A stretch of 64,000 nt of DNA from Aquatica leii (lineage: Eukaryota > Arthropoda > Insecta > Coleoptera > Lampyridae). Numbering within the stretch: the stretch's first letter is position 1; each line of letters starts with the position of its first letter. A program made the position numbers and the translations under genes. Location of the stretch: the NCBI GenBank assembly GCA_035610365.1, contig CM069432.1, positions 240,588,104-240,652,103 on the forward strand, given 5' to 3'. The notes beneath the pieces were generated by a model that was given only the letters and a program-made list of their open reading frames with translations, was not told the DNA's origin and did no database searches. Below, one piece after another: positions 1 through 10,121 of this stretch.

Positions 1-53
1 TCATCATCTACCTGCAACTTTTTTGACCGAAGTAGTGCCTTCATGCTCAACGG

Positions 54-1774
54 ATGATTTCAACGACACCGACGTCAATAAGGAAACTATTGTTGATAAT
101 AAAATTTAACCAAAAAAAAAGAGTACAAAATCAAAGTCAGTGGTGCAGAAATGTAGAAAAACAAATTTTAAATTCCGGAAAGGCATATACAACTAAATCT
201 GGTCGTGAGATTGCCAGCAAAACAATAAAGCAAGCCTGCGATCCTAAAAGGTGCAGATTGAAATGCTCCCAGAAAATTGGACACGATGAGAGACTGGCAA
301 TTTTTAATAGTTTTTACGGAATGGCATGCAAAGTGAAGCAAGATCATTTTATTTCCAAATGTATGAAGCCCACTACACCTCGAAAATACCGAAGACGGTG
401 AAGATGTGCGTTCAGTTAACTTTGGATATTATTTATATTGTCATAGTAAACCTGTTCGAGTTTGTAAGAAATTTTTTACATCTACACTTTGCATAAGCAA
501 TAACGTCATTAGTACAGTTGCCAGGAAAACTACTTCGGAAGGAATTTTGGAAGACCGAATTCAGGGAAAGCATGGCAAGCAATACAAACTTCCTAAAGAA
601 ATAACAGATGGAATCATTGCTTACATCAATTCCTTTCCTAGAATAGAATCTCATTACTGCCGTCAAGACACTAAAAGAGAGTACATTGAAGGTAACTTGA
701 ACATAGCCGCTATGCATCGCCTTTACACTAAAAAATGTAAAAACGAAAACATCTCTTTTGCGAAATATTCGGCTTATGAGAAAATTTTCAACACAGAATT
801 TAATATAGCAGTTTACCGACCAAAAAAAGATCAGTGCTCGTTAAGCACTCGGTTTAAAAATTCAAATGATACTGAAAAGGAAGCTATCAAGGAAAAATAC
901 GAAAATCCTTTAGCAGAAAAAGTGAAATCCAGGCAAGAAAAATTAGATGATGTTAAATCCAAAAACAACGATAAGATGATTGTCGCCTGTTACGGTTTAG
1001 AGGCAGTAATTCACTTGCCTTGCGGAAAGGTTTCAGAATTTTACAATTTTTGATATTTCAAACAAAGAGGGCTTCTGTTATCCCTGGCATGAGGGTATTG
1101 TTAAGAGGGGCGCCAACGAAATAGGCAGCTGTGTATATTTCTTTCTGCAAAGCATTGGTGAAAAAACTGATGTGATATTTTATTCTGATAATTGTGTGGG
1201 CCAGCAAAAGAATAAATTTGTTGCCGCCATGTATTTGTATGCTGTTGATTACTTACCGATCAAAACTATTACTCACAAGTTTTTGGTCACTGGCCATACA
1301 GAAAACGAAGCAGATAATATGCACTCCCTAATAGAAAGGCAGAAAAAGAGAGCTCTTCGAAATAATTCAATTTTTTTGCTATCTGAGGTAGTCATGTTAT
1401 TGAAACTGGCAAAAAAAACTGGTAAGCCATTTAGTGTTAAAGAAATAAACACAGAAGACATCACAGACTGGAAAGAGTTGTGTGGCAAGACGTATAAAAA
1501 CTTTAATGAGAATGAATCAGGAGAAAAGTTAGACTGGAATTCTATTATGATTTTACGATTTGAAAAAGATAATCCAAACGTGATAAAGTATAAAACGTCA
1601 TACAGCAGCAAAGACTATAACGATATCAATACAACTAAAGGGATAAGAGAAAGAAAATCATTAGTGAGTCAATGCTTCACAAGAGCTTATGACGAACCAC
1701 CAAAAATTTCGTTGGCAAAACTGAAGGGTCTTCTATATTTATGCAATGCTAACTTGATTCCTCTCGCTTCTTAA
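54..1774 (+). pseudogene. DUF7869-type domain protein, broken
   Basis: Three consecutive reading frames (54-401, 406-1053, 1172-1774) carry the parts of one protein in order. First comes a basic, Cys-containing N-terminal part with KCRLKC-like spacing (seen as RCRLKCSQKI). Next is a middle part with the run PRIESHYCR and the motif PKKDQCSLST. Last is a C-terminal part with FYSDNCVGQQKNKF and HKFLVTGHTENEADNMHS. This layout is what I know from DUF7869-containing proteins that are numerous in insect genomes and behave like transposon-derived genes; their biochemical role is not established. The frame changes near 402 and again between 1050 and 1090, and residues linking VSEFYNF to the GFCYPWHEG stretch seem to be missing. 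The copy is therefore probably dead. The conserved acidic residues (SDN, TENEAD) resemble a nuclease fold, but this is inference. The gene may start left of the window. Confidence 0.72.
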
Positions 1775-2235
1775 TACTTTTATCGTCAGCTGGAGGCGGC
1801 TACAACAACAGAAGTAGAAGTAGATGAAGATGTCGTCTGAAGAACCCTCCTATTAATATTAATACTTACCTAATAATTATTTTTTTTGTTTGTTCCCAAG
1901 TTCAATAAAGACATATTAATAAATAAGGGTATTTTATTTAACTGGTTTGCTATAATAACCAATTTTCCTAAGGTACTAATTATAATTTAATTATAATCTT
2001 TGAAGATCAGTATTATATTTTTCAATGTAATACTGGGACATCTTTCAAAAACATACTGGTTGCAGTATCAAGTAAATAAGAACCACGGCGAAATTAATCA
2101 AGTTTCATGCTGTATTTGGAAAAATATCTTTAAAATTGAATATAAGGCCAAATTTTAATTACAAAAATTAAAATTTATATCACGAATTTCTCAAAATGAT
2201 GTATATTTAATATATCTCAGTATTGCATTAGAGCA
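1775..2235. other. 3' flank of the DUF7869 pseudogene
   Basis: AT-rich stretch with no protein signal. An AATAAA hexamer at 1904-1909 lies about 130 bases after the stop codon and could be the old polyadenylation signal. The 2.3-kb repeat unit begins around 2236. Confidence 0.5.
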
Positions 2236-4558
2236 GCGATATATGCCTGGTTTGAATAAGTATGATGAGCTTTTTTTACAGTCGTTTTTGATTTGGTTTA
2301 GATTAATTTATTTTCTCCTTTAACAAGTTTACTGTTTTGTTCTGACGATGCCACACTTATAGTTTCTATGAAGATCATAAATTGGCAATTATTTGAGTTA
2401 AAACGGTATTACAAGTAATTATTTGATTGTCGTGATCTGTACAATAGGTTTGATACAGTTTTCTATTACCAGATCTTAGTATGTGGTAACATACTGCATG
2501 AAAAATGATTCTGTTTTGGGGTTTGCCGAATACGTGTGTATTAGGGTTAGATTGTTACAATCTGATATTGTTGTGTTAAAAAAATGACTTCTAGGTGTAG
2601 TGAAAATAAAAAAAAACAAAGTTCCTAACAGAAGTGTCGAATACAAAAGTTGCAGGTAAGATTAGATAATACTATAAATAGAAAGACTTAAAACGAGCAA
2701 AAACAATTTAGGAGTACGTGACGATGTGGAACTTAAAATACAACGTCAAAATGTTTTATTAAATCTTGAAGTGCCTAGAAGTGTTCAATACAATCAAAAT
2801 TATAGAATCTGAATTACAAAATAAAAAAAACTATCTAATAGTGATGGTCAAGGAATAGACCTAAATATTGATTATGCTCCTACCTCAAAAATTGGTACTA
2901 GAAACATATACACGGTATGTATAAATTGACGTAAAAACTACACGCTGCGACATTCTTTATTCAATTCTGAATCGATAACCCTAATGTTAAATTGTTATAT
3001 TATGCTTCGTATGTCTTCAGGAACCAGTTAAAAAAATATACATTTGGCAACGCTGTAAACTAGCATACGATTGTAATATCTGCAGTTGATATTTTTTTAT
3101 TTCAATCTCAAAAAACATTTTATTAGTCATTGGTAGCATGTTTTAAATTCTGCACATTACGCAAGATATGATTTGCTCTTCAATTTATTTATTGTTAGAA
3201 TAATACTTAGGTACATACAATTAATAGTGTTAATTTATAATGTATTCTCCAACAGGATTTTATTTTATTTTATCTTATAATAAGTCAATGACATTAACCC
3301 CTACAAAATTGTTCAAATTGAAAGTGATCTGTTTCTACACATAGTTGCAACTTTCGAGGTATCTGAATTACTCGTTTTCTGATAAGTATAAACCTTGATG
3401 TCATTTGGTTTTGAAGCCCACGTTTGATTTTAAAAATTCACGAAAATAGATAATACTCGAAATGAAAAAAAAATTAAGATTAATTAATTGAATCCGAATG
3501 AATGGGATCTTAAGAAAAAATTAATAGTGACTAAAATAAAATTCTTGTTTTAGGCTTCGCTTTTTAACGTAAACATGTAACAGTTCATCAAATTTTAATT
3601 GGCAAATTGTTTTATTAGTATTTTTATTACTAAGGTTTGTTTATTTTATTTTATTGATTTTGTATGTATTAGGAAAATTTGAAATAATTTCGTCATTGTT
3701 TAACTTAAGGGAAAATTTATGGGCTAAATAGGATGTTTTTTATGCTATTTTGATTTTGGTTAATGTCGTCTCAAATCACGTTTCGAATTTGATTTTAATA
3801 AAAAAAAGTTTTTTATTCTGCTACGGTTTATGAGGAATTCAAACATGAATTTTGAAAATATTTTGAGGTTTAATCAGTTTTTAGACTAAGAGTAAGTGGG
3901 GTAACTGTGAAATATAAAAAAGTGAGGTAAAAGTAAAACAAACTATTAAAAGTGAAAACTTAAACTAAAGTTGATAAGACTAATGCAATAATTATTAAAG
4001 CGAGTTTTTGGTATCACTCAAATATCTCATTTTGCTCAGTTCATCGTTATAATAATAAATTTTGAATTAGTTTTAACAGTTTAGAGAACAGAATAAATTG
4101 TTTAAAAAAAAATTAATTCCATAAGACGTTAAGCTACAAAAGATCTCTTTATAATTTGGAAGAGCGAATTATTAGATATTTTTTATGTTAATCATTAAAG
4201 AAGCGGTTTACGTTGACTTCAACTTTTATTCCATATAACATACATAACTAATGATAACTAACTTTATCCACCATTGCATTAATCTCTTACTATATTATTT
4301 ATGATCTATTATAGAATGTGTCGCAAACAGTATCCAACACAAATTATCATTATAGATCTAGATAAATTTTTCTAATTATTATTCACACATTAAAGTTGTG
4401 GATTAGTGGTAAAAAATAATTTGTGTTTTGCAAAATATAGATGACGACCTAAAGCTTTATTAGTTTTTTTTAATTGGTACACTGCATAGCGTGAGAAAAA
4501 ATTTCTTTCACTTTTTTAAGAATGTGCTTGGTAACAATGATAACCTAAGTACAATGTA
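2236..4558 (+). repeat. 2.3-kb repeat unit, copy 1
   Basis: This stretch matches 16167-21430 and 21431-23090 along nearly its whole length. It starts near the phrase atatatgcctggtttgaata and ends near gtgagaaaaaatttc...aagtacaatgta. No coding potential is visible. Copies 2 and 3 meet directly at about 21430 (end of one unit followed by the start of the next), so the family is arranged head to tail here. Its nature (satellite or non-autonomous transposon) is unknown. The start of copy 1 lacks the leading caagtagaatga seen in copies 2 and 3. Copy 1 is cut off at its end by the insertion of the Tc1-like element at a TA. Confidence 0.8.
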
Positions 4559-4965
4559 CAGTCGTGGTCATTGAAAATGGATTCATTCAGGTAGAAAAAA
4601 AAAGAACGTGGTCACAGTCTAAGACAGAAAAGTACCGTGACCCTTATAATCTCTGAGGTAATAAACACCACTGTATCTATGATTTGTTATTTATAAAATT
4701 TTTACAATTTTAACAATGAATAAATAAAATATTTCTATTCTATCTTTCACGAAGTATTAACTTTTAATAACGTCAATATCCTAAATATCATTATCTAAGT
4801 ATCTATCTTTTAATCGTATTTCCTGTACACACAGTAATTAAGGGATTTTCTTATTGCCTGATTTAAAAGACAATATAAGAACAAGACAGTAGTATCTATT
4901 ATGACATTATATTTCATTTTTCAATGAAGAGGATTTACTGGGAAAACCTTTAATTTAAAATCGTA
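4559..4965 (+). repeat. Left terminal inverted repeat, outer part
   Basis: Inverted match to about 15715-16166. It shares the outer tip, the cattcaggtagaaa and ataaacaccactgta stretches and the tttactgggaaaacct stretch. The right arm has about 100 extra or diverged bases between 15850 and 15960. Similarity stops near 4965, where the nested elements begin. Confidence 0.85.
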
Positions 4966-4979
4966 CTTCTTACTTATTA

Positions 4980-5096
4980 ATTACGCGCCACTTCTTTCAG
5001 ATCACCCTGTAGTAAGCTATCTCTTGTGCTGTAATCACGTGTTTGAGAGAGGAAAAAAAACTGCACCCGACGTGTGCGCATAAGTATAACTTCATT
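4980..5096 (+). repeat. DIRS left inverted terminal repeat
   Basis: Nearly identical, inverted, to 9955-10075: both arms carry gatcaccctgtagtaagct, the gaggaaaaaaaactgcaccc run and gacgtgtgcgcata. The outermost tip (ttacgcgccacttctttcag) differs from the right tip (tgtagcgccacttcgagaag). Confidence 0.9.
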
Positions 5097-5159
5097 GTTG
5101 TTTCTCGTGTTGTAAATCACGATTGTGTTTGTGTTGTTACTTTCTCTTATAGAATTACT

Positions 5160-6789
5160 ATGGAGAGTGCGTCAGAAATTAATCTTGGAACCTCAGTTTC
5201 CGATTCGTCAAATTCCGAAAAGGAAAACTTGAAATATAAAATAAAAAAACTAAAGAAAAAGCTAAAGAAAAGCAAGCGTAATGGCGATCGTCGCAAACGT
5301 TCTAGGAACAGGCGCAACCGTCACAAAGAACGCAGTAACGAACGTTCACGTTCGCTAAGCCCTAGATATAGCCGCAGCAGTGCGAGGGGCCGTTTTCGAT
5401 CCCGCTCCCTGAGCTTAGATCGATCTAATTTTTATTACCCAAAACGAGATTACGCCGCCCAAGGTACTAATTATTAGAATGTTACTTACTTTTTGATGCT
5501 AAGTAAATAATTTACTTTAGTATCGTATATGTCCGCTGGACACATTGTTCAATGGTTTTAAATAAAAAGCATAGATTCTATGGCTTGACTGTAAATTTTG
5601 TTTACAGATAATATACCCGCAGGGTATATTATCCTTTGCCTGGAAGGCATTGTGTTTTATAAGTAACATAATTCGTGTCCGGAGGGCACATAATGCTTTA
5701 CCTGGTAGGCACGGATTTTAGAATCATGACTCATGCCCGGAGGGCACACATTTGCTTTGTCTGGAAGACATTACAGTTTTGATTTGCAATGACAAATTAC
5801 CTTCTAGGTATCAACTACCAAGTAATAAAAAAAAATTAAGCTGTTTGTTGTGTCTAGAGGGCATATAATATGGACTTCTTAATTAATTTTTATTCCGTTT
5901 TCTTACGCCTACTAACTAAAAACAATCTTAATTCGTTTTTTGTTATGTTCAGATATTTCTGATAATCAAGTCCCACATGAAAACGTAGATACCATTTTGG
6001 ATGCGTCAGAAGACCTGACAGACCCATTAGAGTCGGTTCAAGTTCCTTTACCAGAACACATTCGTAAAATTATTACGGATAATATAATAAAGGTGCCAAA
6101 TATCGAACCACCGATACAACATAATGTGGCAAAGTCTTGGCATAAAAAATGGTTTGGATCCACAACTAAAACAAGAATTATTTTTAAAGTATCCTTCGCC
6201 TTCTAATTGTTGCCTAGATCCACCTTTGCTCAACCCGGAAGCAAAGGCGTGCATACAAAAATCTCATCTGGAAAGAGATGCCAGGTTGGCTGCGGTACAA
6301 CAGCAAATTGGTGCTGGACTCTCTGCTATTGGCAGGGTTTTAACTAAGGTGCTTACGGATCTTGATAATCAGTCGAAATTAGATTTTCTTGAACCACTGT
6401 CAGATGCTTGCAAGTTGCTTATCGATTTACATCATTCGGAAAGTTTAATCAGAAGAGCACTAACAAAACCAAATCTGCATGCTAACGTTACAAAAGCATT
6501 AGACAAAACCTCAATCACCAACCAACTTTTTGGAGATAATTTAAGTGATGAAATTAAAAATACTCGGGAGATGGACAAACTTAGCAAAAGCTTTTTGTCT
6601 CTAGTGAAATCTAATCAAAAACCGACGTCTTTAAACTTCATCCGTCCACCACGTCAGCAGTTCCAAGCACTTCGACGAGGTGGACAATACCACCAGCCTC
6701 GGAAAAGTCAAGACACCTTTTACCGGAACAGACAACAAAAAACATCCCGGCTGAAGACACAACGAACATCATTTCGGAGGAAATTTTAA
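5160..6789 (+). pseudogene. DIRS gag-like gene with putative intron
   Basis: Exon 1 starts at the ATG at 5160. It encodes about 101 residues: an acidic serine-rich start, a lysine-rich coiled stretch, then an Arg/Ser-rich tail (RSRNRR, RSRSLSPRYSRS) suited to binding RNA. A donor CAAG|GTACTA lies at 5463/5464 and an acceptor TGTTCAG|AT at 5952/5953; joining them keeps the frame. Exon 2 continues through the region typical of DIRS gag proteins (LDPQLKQELFLKYPSPSNC, then RDARLAAVQQQIGAGLSAIG) and ends in a basic Arg/Gln-rich tail before the stop at 6787-6789. A run of six A at 6144-6149 shifts the frame by one; five A would keep it open. Splicing and the start are inferred; the ORFs and splice sites are seen. 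Confidence 0.75.
5464..5952 (+). promoter_or_regulatory. Putative gag intron with stem-loop array
   Basis: The donor GTACTAA, a perfect TACTAAC branch-point motif near 5912-5918 and a pyrimidine-rich acceptor ending TGTTCAG delimit a 489-nt intron that restores one frame across gag. Between 5530 and 5863 lie about nine tiny stem-loops with 5-bp stems and 3-nt loops, e.g. TGTCC-GCT-GGACA (5530-5542), TGCCT-GGA-AGGCA (5637-5649), TGCCC-GGA-GGGCA (5734-5746), TGTCT-GGA-AGACA (5758-5770), TACCT-TCT-AGGTA (5798-5810). One has a 12-bp stem (5607-5633, loop GCA). Two types alternate with a period near 60 bases. The role is unknown. Confidence 0.7.
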
Positions 6790-8657
6790 ATGTAAGATAT
6801 ATTTCTGGTAGGCTTGCTCTTTTTATACATGAATGGTCCCAAATAACTTCTGATCAATCAATATTAAATTGGATTGAAGGATACAAAATACCCTTTAAGA
6901 TTAAGGTACAACAATTGTCTACTCCAGTCTCACCAAAATGGTCTGTCTCTGAAAAAATTAAAATTTTAAAACACATTAACGAACTGCTGCTGAAAGGGGC
7001 TATTGAGAAAGGCCAAAACGTCAATAACCAATTTATTTCTAATGTTTTTTTAACTCCAAAATCTGACGGATCAAGTAGATTCATATTAAATTTAAATCAT
7101 TTCATTATCAAAGAACACTTTAAACTTGAGGATATTAGAACCGCTACTAGACTAATGACTCAAAATTGCTACATGTGCACAGTAGATTTACAAGACGCAT
7201 ATTATCTTGTATCTGTCAATGATTGCAGTAGAAAATACTTACGTTTTACAATTGACAATACTATCTATCAATTTACTTGTTTACCATTCGGCCTTTGTAC
7301 AGCTCCTTATGTGTTTACTAAATTAATGAAACCGGTCATTATGTATTTAAGAAAAAGTGGTTTCATTTCAGTTATTTATCTAGACGATTTTTTGTTGTTT
7401 GGAAATAGTTACATACACTGCATGGATAACTTAAAGGCAACTATACCCTTGTTAACTCGACTAGGATTTATAATTAATTGAAAAAAAGCAACACGGAGCC
7501 CAAAAATTTATGTAAATATTTAGGGTTTATTTTGAACTCCCCTGATATGCGTTTAGAACTGCCTGGGGAAAAAAGACTTAAATTAAGAAATCTATTAGAA
7601 AAGTTTAGTACTCTTAAAAAATGTAAGATTTTAGTTTTTGCAAAGTTCCTAGGACTATTGGTATCAGTTTGTCCTGCTATTAAATATAGTTGGGTGTACA
7701 CAAAAAAATTTGAAAGGCAAAAATTTTTAGCTTTAAAATCTAATAACCTTAACTATTACAAACAATTTGTACTGACGAACGATCTTAATTGTGATTTCTT
7801 GTGGTGGAAGTCAAATATATTAACATCAAATAATCCAATTAAATCAAACCAATTCAAACGAGATATTTTTACAGATGCTTCACTATCAGGGTGGGGTGCA
7901 GTCTGTAATGGTAATAAGGCACGTGGTTTTTGGTCTACCTCAGAAAATAAAAAGAACATAGTAATTATTTGGAACTCTTGTCAGTGTTTTTTGGTTTAAA
8001 ATGTTTTGCTAATAATTGTAGCGGTTGTGAAATTTTGCTAAGGGTAGATAACACCACTGCCATTTCTTATATAAACCGGATGGGTGGTATACGATTCCCA
8101 AAGCTGAATCGTTTAACTCGAGAAATTTGGCAGTGGTGTGAATCTAGAAACATTTGGATTTTTGCTTCATTTATCTCTTCAAAAGATAATCTCCAGGCAG
8201 ACCATGAATCAAGATTAAATAACCCAGATACCGAATTTCAACTAGCGGACTTTGCCTTTAAGGATATAATTAATACTTTCGGAACACCATTTATAGACCT
8301 CTTTGCATCTATGTTAAATAAGAAATGCGATTTATTTGTATCCTGGACACCAGATCCAGATGCTTACAAGACAGATGCTTTTACTATTAGTTGGGAAAAT
8401 ATTTTTTTTACGCGTTTCCACCCTTCTCAATCATATTAAAAGTTCTACAAAAGTTGATTACTGATAAAGGAAAGGGCATTGTAGTAGTACCTTTTTGGTC
8501 CACACAAGCTTGGTATCCTATCTACCAAAGTTTATTAGTGAATAAGCTAATAAAATTTGACCCAAATATACAGCTTCTACTTTCTCCTTACAGGAAACCA
8601 CACCCATTGTGGAAGAACCTTTCGTTAATGGCAGAACTTTTATCTGCAAGGCCTTAA
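6789..8657 (+). pseudogene. DIRS reverse transcriptase / RNase H (frameshifted)
   Basis: The reading begins in frame right at the gag stop (GRLALFIHEWSQ) and proceeds through DIRS-type RT blocks: FLTPKSDGSSRFILNLN, CTVDLQDAYYLVSV, LPFGLCTAPYVFTKLMK and the catalytic IYLDDFLLF. RNase H follows with FTDASLSGWGAV, LLRVDNTTAISYINR and DNLQADHESR, then the linker LLLSPYRKPHPLWKNL. The enzyme would copy element RNA into DNA and degrade the RNA strand. The frame changes near 7479 (TGA before an A7 run), near 7965 and at the T8 run at 8402-8409. All catalytic residues I can judge are present. No DNA methylase-like domain is evident. Confidence 0.88.
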
Positions 8658-9586
8658 TTAGGAACAACATACCACAAGAATCTACTAACACATTTTTATC
8701 ATCTATTACTGATTCCACTTGGAATCAGTATGAAAGTGCTCTCAGAGATTGGTGTTTTTTCTGTAAAAGTTCTAGTGCAGACCCTTATAAAAACGACAAA
8801 AAACTAGTTTTACAGTTCCTAACTCACAAATTTAACAACGGTTTATCTTATAACTCTTTAAACAGCATCCGTTCCGCACTATCATTGGCGTTAGGACCAC
8901 AATTAGGGCAGAACTCTGACATAAAAAGATTCTTTCGTGGCATATACAAGTTAAAGCCTAATCGTCCGAAATATGATGTAACTTGGGATCCCCAAGTGGT
9001 TTTGAATTATATATCTTCACTAGACGTTAATAAAAATCTTACATTAGAGACACTTACAAAAAAATTAATTACATTACTTGCCTTATCAACAGCCCAAAGG
9101 ATGCAGACTTTTGCGTTAATAAAACGAAGCAACATTAAACAAACGGGATTGAAATTAAAATCCCTGACGCTATTAAGACTTCGGGGCCAAATAAATTTCA
9201 ACCCCTTCTTTTTCTACCTTGGTTTAAAGATAAAGAAAAACTCTGTGCAGCTACTACTACCATTGACTACCTTACACCAAACTAAAAACCTACAGGGCGC
9301 TAAGGAGTATTTATTCATATCCTTTAAGAAACCACATCAGAAAGTCACCACTCAGACACTGTCTCGCTGGACAAAGGAAATTCTAGCAAAAAGTGGAATT
9401 AATACGCAAGAGTTTACTGCACATAGCACTCGACATGCTTCAACATCTGCTGCTTTTAAAAATAATATAAATATAGAAACAATAAGAAGAACTGCTGGGT
9501 GGGCCAAAGCTTCAATGACATTTGCCAAGTTCTATAACAAGCCAATTATAAAGAAAGATTCGTTTACAATGGGAGTTATTACATGA
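8609..9586 (+). CDS. DIRS tyrosine recombinase
   Basis: An intact frame of about 325 residues that overlaps the end of the RT/RNase H frame by about 50 bases, as is usual for DIRS elements. It has a SAM-like N-terminal part (SITDSTWNQYESALRDWCFF, then a KPNRPKYDVTWDP linker). The catalytic domain contains the first Arg in LSTAQRMQTF, the box HSTRHASTSAAF (His and second Arg), a Trp in RTAGWAKASM and the nucleophilic Tyr in FAKFYNKP. These enzymes insert the circular DNA copy without target-site duplication. No clear in-frame ATG marks the start; the first credible part of the fold is near residue 30. It is the only uninterrupted gene of this element. Confidence 0.9.
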   Translation: MEEPFVNGRTFICKALIRNNIPQESTNTFLSSITDSTWNQYESALRDWCFFCKSSSADPYKNDKKLVLQFLTHKFNNGLSYNSLNSIRSALSLALGPQLGQNSDIKRFFRGIYKLKPNRPKYDVTWDPQVVLNYISSLDVNKNLTLETLTKKLITLLALSTAQRMQTFALIKRSNIKQTGLKLKSLTLLRLRGQINFNPFFFYLGLKIKKNSVQLLLPLTTLHQTKNLQGAKEYLFISFKKPHQKVTTQTLSRWTKEILAKSGINTQEFTAHSTRHASTSAAFKNNINIETIRRTAGWAKASMTFAKFYNKPIIKKDSFTMGVIT

Positions 9587-9776
9587 AATATAAAAAAATG
9601 TAAACTACTATTACCTTTATTTTTTTTTCTCTCTTTCTAACAATGTTTATTGGTTATGTTCTCTTCATGTACATTGAATATATTGTTATATATTAGGTTT
9701 AAAACTATATAAGATACTCTAGATTTATTTTTGGGAATAAAAATGCATTACTATGATTGTCGCTACTCTAAACATC
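9587..9776. other. DIRS 3' untranslated segment
   Basis: AT-rich stretch after the recombinase stop, leading into the internal complementary region. No gene seen. Confidence 0.5.
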
Positions 9777-9886
9777 TACAGGGTGATCTGAAAGAAGTGG
9801 CGCGTAATATAATTAAATGATCAAACGAACTTACCTAAGTGAAGTTCGATCTTAATTATATGTAGCGCCACTTCGAGAAGATCACT
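9777..9886 (-). repeat. DIRS internal complementary region
   Basis: 9777-9809 is the complement of the left tip (4980-5012). 9809-9885 is the complement of the right tip (about 10052-10121). The two meet at the point where the element's ends would be joined in a circle. The tip differences between the two arms are reproduced here. Confidence 0.9.
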
Positions 9887-9954
9887 CCCTCCCAATCCCC
9901 AGATAATCTTATTACTAATTATCCCCGTTATACGACAATCATTACTCTAAACAA

Positions 9955-10121
9955 ATGAAGTTATAGTTATGCGCACACGTCGGGTGCAGTTTTTTTTCCT
10001 CTCTCAAACTCGTGATTCCAGCACAAGAGATAGCTTACTACAGGGTGATCTTCTCGAAGTGGCGCTACATATAATTAAGATCGCACTTCACTTAGGTAAG
10101 TTCGTTTGATCATTTAATTAT
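9955..10121 (-). repeat. DIRS right inverted terminal repeat
   Basis: Inverted match of 4980-5096, extended by about 50 bases at the outer side that occur only here and in the internal complementary region. The element end at about 10121 is set by where similarity to the internal region stops. Confidence 0.88.

Larger units (their letters stand above)
4980..10121 (+). mobile_element. DIRS-like tyrosine-recombinase retrotransposon
   Basis: The order is gag-like ORF, reverse transcriptase/RNase H, then tyrosine recombinase, with no integrase, which is the DIRS plan. The termini are inverted repeats (4980-5096 against 9955-10121). An internal complementary region at 9777-9886 contains, back to back, the complement of the left tip and of the right tip. 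Known DIRS elements use such a region as the template that joins the ends of a circular DNA intermediate. The right-arm sequence differs slightly from the left at the outermost 15 bases, and the internal region matches each tip's own version, as the model requires. The ORFs contain four frameshifts, so this copy is probably not autonomous, but its architecture is complete. Confidence 0.92.

Noticed and set aside
5043..5159. Upstream extension of the DIRS gag frame before the ATG at 5160
   Set aside because: The frame is open, but it runs through the inverted terminal repeat and has no family-like sequence; the first ATG with sensible content is at 5160.
7479..7487. Programmed -1 frameshift at the A7 run in the DIRS RT
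   Set aside because: The TGA stop comes before the run in the incoming frame, so slippage there could not rescue reading; ordinary damage or a sequence error is simpler.
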